This document shows, piece by piece, positions 61,440 to 64,000 of a stretch of 64,000 nucleotides of DNA (position 1 is the stretch's first letter; each line of letters opens with the position of its first letter). The stretch is from NCBI RefSeq assembly GCF_000422325.1, contig NZ_AULO01000010.1, positions 248,001 through 312,000 on the forward strand. The letters are read 5' to 3'. The translations under genes were made by a program, and so were the position numbers. This stretch comes from Marinospirillum minutulum DSM 6287. GTDB lineage: Bacteria > Pseudomonadota > Gammaproteobacteria > Pseudomonadales > Halomonadaceae. The notes beneath the pieces were generated by a model. The model searched no databases and had not been told where the DNA came from. It saw nothing but the letters and a program-made list of their open reading frames with translations.

Positions 61440-62159
61440 GTGCGGCGCTTTTATTCATCTCAACCCCTGGCTGGACAGTCTCAAATAGAGCTAGAAGGTC
61501 AGGTGGTGCGTCACATGATACAAGTGCTAAGAATACAGCCAGGAGAACAGTTGCATCTGTTTGATGGGCTGCACTGTTATTTAGCACAGCTTATAGAAGG
61601 CAATAAAAACCGAGCTTTATTAGCCTTGTTAGCCCCAGTTGAGTCTGCAGCCCCTTCACCTTTAACCACCCATCTTGGTCAAGCCATTTCTAAAGGCGAT
61701 AAGATGGAATGGATCATTCAAAAAGCTACCGAGCTAGGTGTAACTGAAATTACCCCGCTTTATACCCAACTAGGCGATGTGAGATTAAAAGGTGAAAGAG
61801 AGCAAAAGAAGTTACAGCAATGGCAGCAAATAGCGATTAGCGCCTGCGAACAAAGTGGCCGTAATGACTTGCCTATTATTCATTCACCCCAACCATTAAC
61901 TAATTGGTTAGCAGGGCGACAGGAGGCAATGAAACTCCTCTTGCACCCTTATGGTCAAAGCGGTGAACTGGCAGTTAAAGACATTACTCGTGTTGCCTTA
62001 TTAATAGGTCCTGAAGGTGGCTTAACCGAAGCTGAGGTCGATTTAGCTAAGCAGCAAGGTTTTACTGGCTTACGTTTAGGGCCACGAATTTTACGAACAG
62101 AAACCGCGCCTCTTGCGGCACTTAGCCTAGTGCAGCATTGGTGGGGTGATTTCAAATAA
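61440..62159 (+). CDS. rsmE: 16S rRNA (uridine1498-N3) methyltransferase
   Basis: RsmE methylates N3 of U1498 in 16S rRNA using SAM. The 239-residue SPOUT-class protein has an N-terminal PUA-like domain and a knotted C-terminal domain with LLIGPEGGLTEAEVDLA and LGPRILRTETAPLAAL. Start is GTG at 61440-61442, 8 bases after the secB stop, without a clear ribosome site, suggesting coupling to secB translation. Confidence 0.95.
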   Translation: MRRFYSSQPLAGQSQIELEGQVVRHMIQVLRIQPGEQLHLFDGLHCYLAQLIEGNKNRALLALLAPVESAAPSPLTTHLGQAISKGDKMEWIIQKATELGVTEITPLYTQLGDVRLKGEREQKKLQQWQQIAISACEQSGRNDLPIIHSPQPLTNWLAGRQEAMKLLLHPYGQSGELAVKDITRVALLIGPEGGLTEAEVDLAKQQGFTGLRLGPRILRTETAPLAALSLVQHWWGDFK

Positions 62160-62191
62160 TTACCTAACAGTGTGCCAGTGTAGGAGGCAAA

Positions 62192-63151
62192 ATGACTAAG
62201 CAGGTTGTAGTGGGTGTGGTAATGGATCCAATAGCGGATATTACCTACAAAAAAGATACTACGCTGGCGCTCTTGTTAGCAGCTAAAAAGCGTTGCTGGA
62301 AACTTAAGTACATGGAAATGGGTGACCTGTATTTACAGCAAGGCAAAGCTTGGGCGCGTATGGCCGATTTAGATGTTTTTGCTGACCCTAATAAATGGTA
62401 CACCCTAGGCGAAGCTAAAGCCGCCTCCATGGCCGAGCTAGATGTGTTGTTAATGCGTAAAGACCCACCCTTTGATAACAACTTTTTAACTTCTACCTGG
62501 TTATTAGAAGCAGCCGAGCGTGAAGGCGTGCTAGTGGTTAACAAGCCGCAAAGCCTGCGTGACTGTAATGAAAAACTTTTTGCACAAGAGTTTCCAGAAT
62601 GCTGCCCACCTACCTTGGTTAGCAGCAATAGTGAATTAATTCGCGCCTTTCATAAAGAACACCAAGACATTATTTTGAAGCCGCTTGATGGTATGGGTGG
62701 TATGGGCATCTTCCGCGCTAAAGAAGAAGGCTTAAACCTAGGTGCAATTATTGAAGAGTTAACCGACAACAACCAGCGTCAAATAATGGTGCAAAGGTAT
62801 GTGCCCGAAATAAAAGACGGTGATACCCGTATTCTGGTAATTAACGGTGAAGCAGTCCCCTACGGTTTAGCACGTGTACCTATGGCGGGCGAAACCCGTG
62901 GCAACCTAGCGGCTGGAGGTAGCGGCATTGCTCGTAAATTAACCGAACGTGACTATTGGATAGTTAACCAAGTAGCCCCTGCACTAAAAGAAAAAGACCT
63001 GATGTTTGTTGGCCTAGACGTAATAGGTGATTACCTTACTGAAATTAACGTAACCAGCCCCACCTGTGTTCGTGAGTTAGATGAGCAGTGTGGTCTTGAT
63101 ATTGGCGGTGAGTTAATGGCTTATATAGCTGAACGCCTAGGTCGGGATTGA
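62192..63151 (+). CDS. gshB: Glutathione synthetase
   Basis: GshB adds glycine to gamma-glutamylcysteine with ATP. The 319-residue ATP-grasp protein has the family stretches VVMDPIADITYKKDTT, RKDPPFDNNF, LKPLDGMGGMGIF, NLAAGGSG and EINVTSPTC. A GGAGG ribosome site precedes the ATG. The TonB-family gene starts directly after its stop. gshA is not in the window. Confidence 0.97.
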   Translation: MTKQVVVGVVMDPIADITYKKDTTLALLLAAKKRCWKLKYMEMGDLYLQQGKAWARMADLDVFADPNKWYTLGEAKAASMAELDVLLMRKDPPFDNNFLTSTWLLEAAEREGVLVVNKPQSLRDCNEKLFAQEFPECCPPTLVSSNSELIRAFHKEHQDIILKPLDGMGGMGIFRAKEEGLNLGAIIEELTDNNQRQIMVQRYVPEIKDGDTRILVINGEAVPYGLARVPMAGETRGNLAAGGSGIARKLTERDYWIVNQVAPALKEKDLMFVGLDVIGDYLTEINVTSPTCVRELDEQCGLDIGGELMAYIAERLGRD

Positions 63152-63937
63152 TTGTCTGCTGAGTTGAAACGCTTAGTTAAAAGGCAGCGTCCACTAATTT
63201 GGGCGCTGCTGCTTGCTTTTACTTTGCACCTTTTGTTGTTGATTATTGCACTTCCATCCAAAGAAATTAGCCTAGAAGAGCGCTTTTTCCAAGCAACAGA
63301 AGTGATTCTTTATGATCAAGAAACAGTTGTTCAAGAAGTTGAAGCTAGCCAAGTGTTACCAACGGAAGAAATCATTCCCCCCCCAAATGAAGCAAAACTT
63401 GCCAGCTCACAAGAAGCCGAGCAAGTAGTAGAAGAAAAGCTTACAAGTGGGCCAGCAGAACCATTACCGCCTGAAAAAACACCACCAACCCCCCGTTTAT
63501 CTAAAAATTTAATAGCGCGAAGTTTAGAAATAGCTCGCCTTGAAGCTGAATTAGCTGCTATGCAAACGAACTATGCCCAACAAACAAGGGTAAGGCGCAT
63601 TAGTTCAGGCGCTAAGATGACCAGTGAAGAAGCACTTTACTTAAAACAGTGGGAACAAAAAGTAGAAAGAATAGGTAACTTAAATTACCCAGAAGAAGCA
63701 AGAAAGCAAAACCTAGGTGGCAGGTTACGTTTAATGGTTGTTATCGCTGCTGATGGTCGTATTCTAGAAGCACAATTACTGACTAGTTCCGGACATGTTT
63801 TGCTTGATGATGCAGCAGTACGCATTTTAAATTTAGCTGCACCTTTTGCGCCCCTGCCAGAATCAATAAAAGCAGATGCAGATGTGCTAGAAATTATTCG
63901 CACTTGGCAGTTTGGTGATGGTTGGTATGCCAATTAA
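63152..63937 (+). CDS. TonB-family energy-transducing protein (TonB3-like)
   Basis: The 261-residue protein has the TonB layout: a short basic cytoplasmic tail, one membrane anchor (about 15-34), a Pro/Glu-rich periplasmic linker (about 60-125), a helical segment, and a C-terminal TonB domain with YPEEARKQNLGGRLRLMVVIAADGRILEA and LDDAAVRILNLAAPFAPLP. Start is TTG at 63152, right after the gshB stop; no better start is in reach. In Pseudomonas aeruginosa the gene after gshB is tonB3, reported to affect twitching motility; pilT/pilU in this window make a similar role plausible. No exbB/exbD here. Confidence 0.88.
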   Translation: MSAELKRLVKRQRPLIWALLLAFTLHLLLLIIALPSKEISLEERFFQATEVILYDQETVVQEVEASQVLPTEEIIPPPNEAKLASSQEAEQVVEEKLTSGPAEPLPPEKTPPTPRLSKNLIARSLEIARLEAELAAMQTNYAQQTRVRRISSGAKMTSEEALYLKQWEQKVERIGNLNYPEEARKQNLGGRLRLMVVIAADGRILEAQLLTSSGHVLLDDAAVRILNLAAPFAPLPESIKADADVLEIIRTWQFGDGWYAN

Positions 63938-63944
63938 TTAAGAG

Positions 63945-63975
63945 TTGAGTCAAAGCCTTTCAATACCCGTATAAT
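63945..63975 (+). promoter_or_regulatory. Candidate promoter downstream of the TonB-like gene
   Basis: A perfect TATAAT (63970-63975) lies 19 bases after TTGAGT (63945-63950), a longer spacer than optimal. It would read out of the window, toward the gene expected next. Confidence 0.4.
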
Positions 63976-64000
63976 TTAGCCAGAATCAACTAGTAGATGC

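Overview
The window is a chromosomal replication-origin neighbourhood from a gammaproteobacterium. The gene order (mnmG-rsmG-parA-parB-atpIBEFHAGDC on one side, mnmE-yidC-rnpA-rpmH-dnaA-dnaN-recF-gyrB on the other), type IV pilus motors pilT/pilU beside yggS-proC-yggT, the zapA-6S RNA-ygfA / ygfB-pepP-ubiH-ubiI block, and gshB followed by a tonB-like gene all match the Pseudomonas/Oceanospirillales type of genome. Base composition is moderately AT-leaning by eye. A marine Oceanospirillaceae relative is my inference; no marker was compared. I see no insertion sequence, prophage, CRISPR array, rRNA or tRNA gene, and nothing suggesting recent transfer.

Layout. 1-2.1 kb: yggT (cut by the window edge), proC, yggS on minus, divergent from pilT-pilU (2.1-4.3 kb, plus). 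4.3-4.5 kb: a gap with a sigma70 promoter covered by a Fur-box-like palindrome, a C/U-rich stretch and a strong terminator, all on minus, read here as an iron-responsive small RNA. 4.5-15.8 kb, minus: mgtE-apbE-mgtE, glmU-glmS, hemC-hemD-hemX-hemY. 15.9-23.0 kb, minus: the complete F1Fo ATP synthase operon with its own promoter and terminator. 23.1-27.3 kb, minus: parB, parA, rsmG, mnmG. 27.3-32.2 kb: two intergenic regions with DnaA boxes, separated by a DUF488 gene, mnmE, yidC, rnpA and rpmH. 32.2-38.4 kb, plus: dnaA, dnaN, recF, gyrB, with two parS-like sites inside recF.

38.5-47.9 kb holds gmhB, glyS/glyQ and a lipopolysaccharide inner-core cluster: a GT4 glycosyltransferase, Kdo kinase kdkA, a GT9 heptosyltransferase, hldE and waaA. 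47.9-51.7 kb: rpiA, ilvA, a 31-residue membrane peptide, ygfA, 6S RNA and zapA. 51.8-56.2 kb: ygfB, pepP and two ubiquinone hydroxylases. 56.3-60.4 kb, minus: gpmI, envC and ctpA. 60.5-64 kb, plus: a membrane rhodanese, secB, rsmE, gshB and a TonB-family protein.

Most genes are ordinary core genes. The less ordinary signals are the candidate Fur-controlled small RNA after hemY, the seven perfect DnaA boxes spread over 4.8 kb including three inside mnmE, the head-to-head kdkA/GT9 pair whose start codons overlap in one CATG, hairpins on both sides of atpE and on both borders of recF, and paired mgtE genes around apbE.
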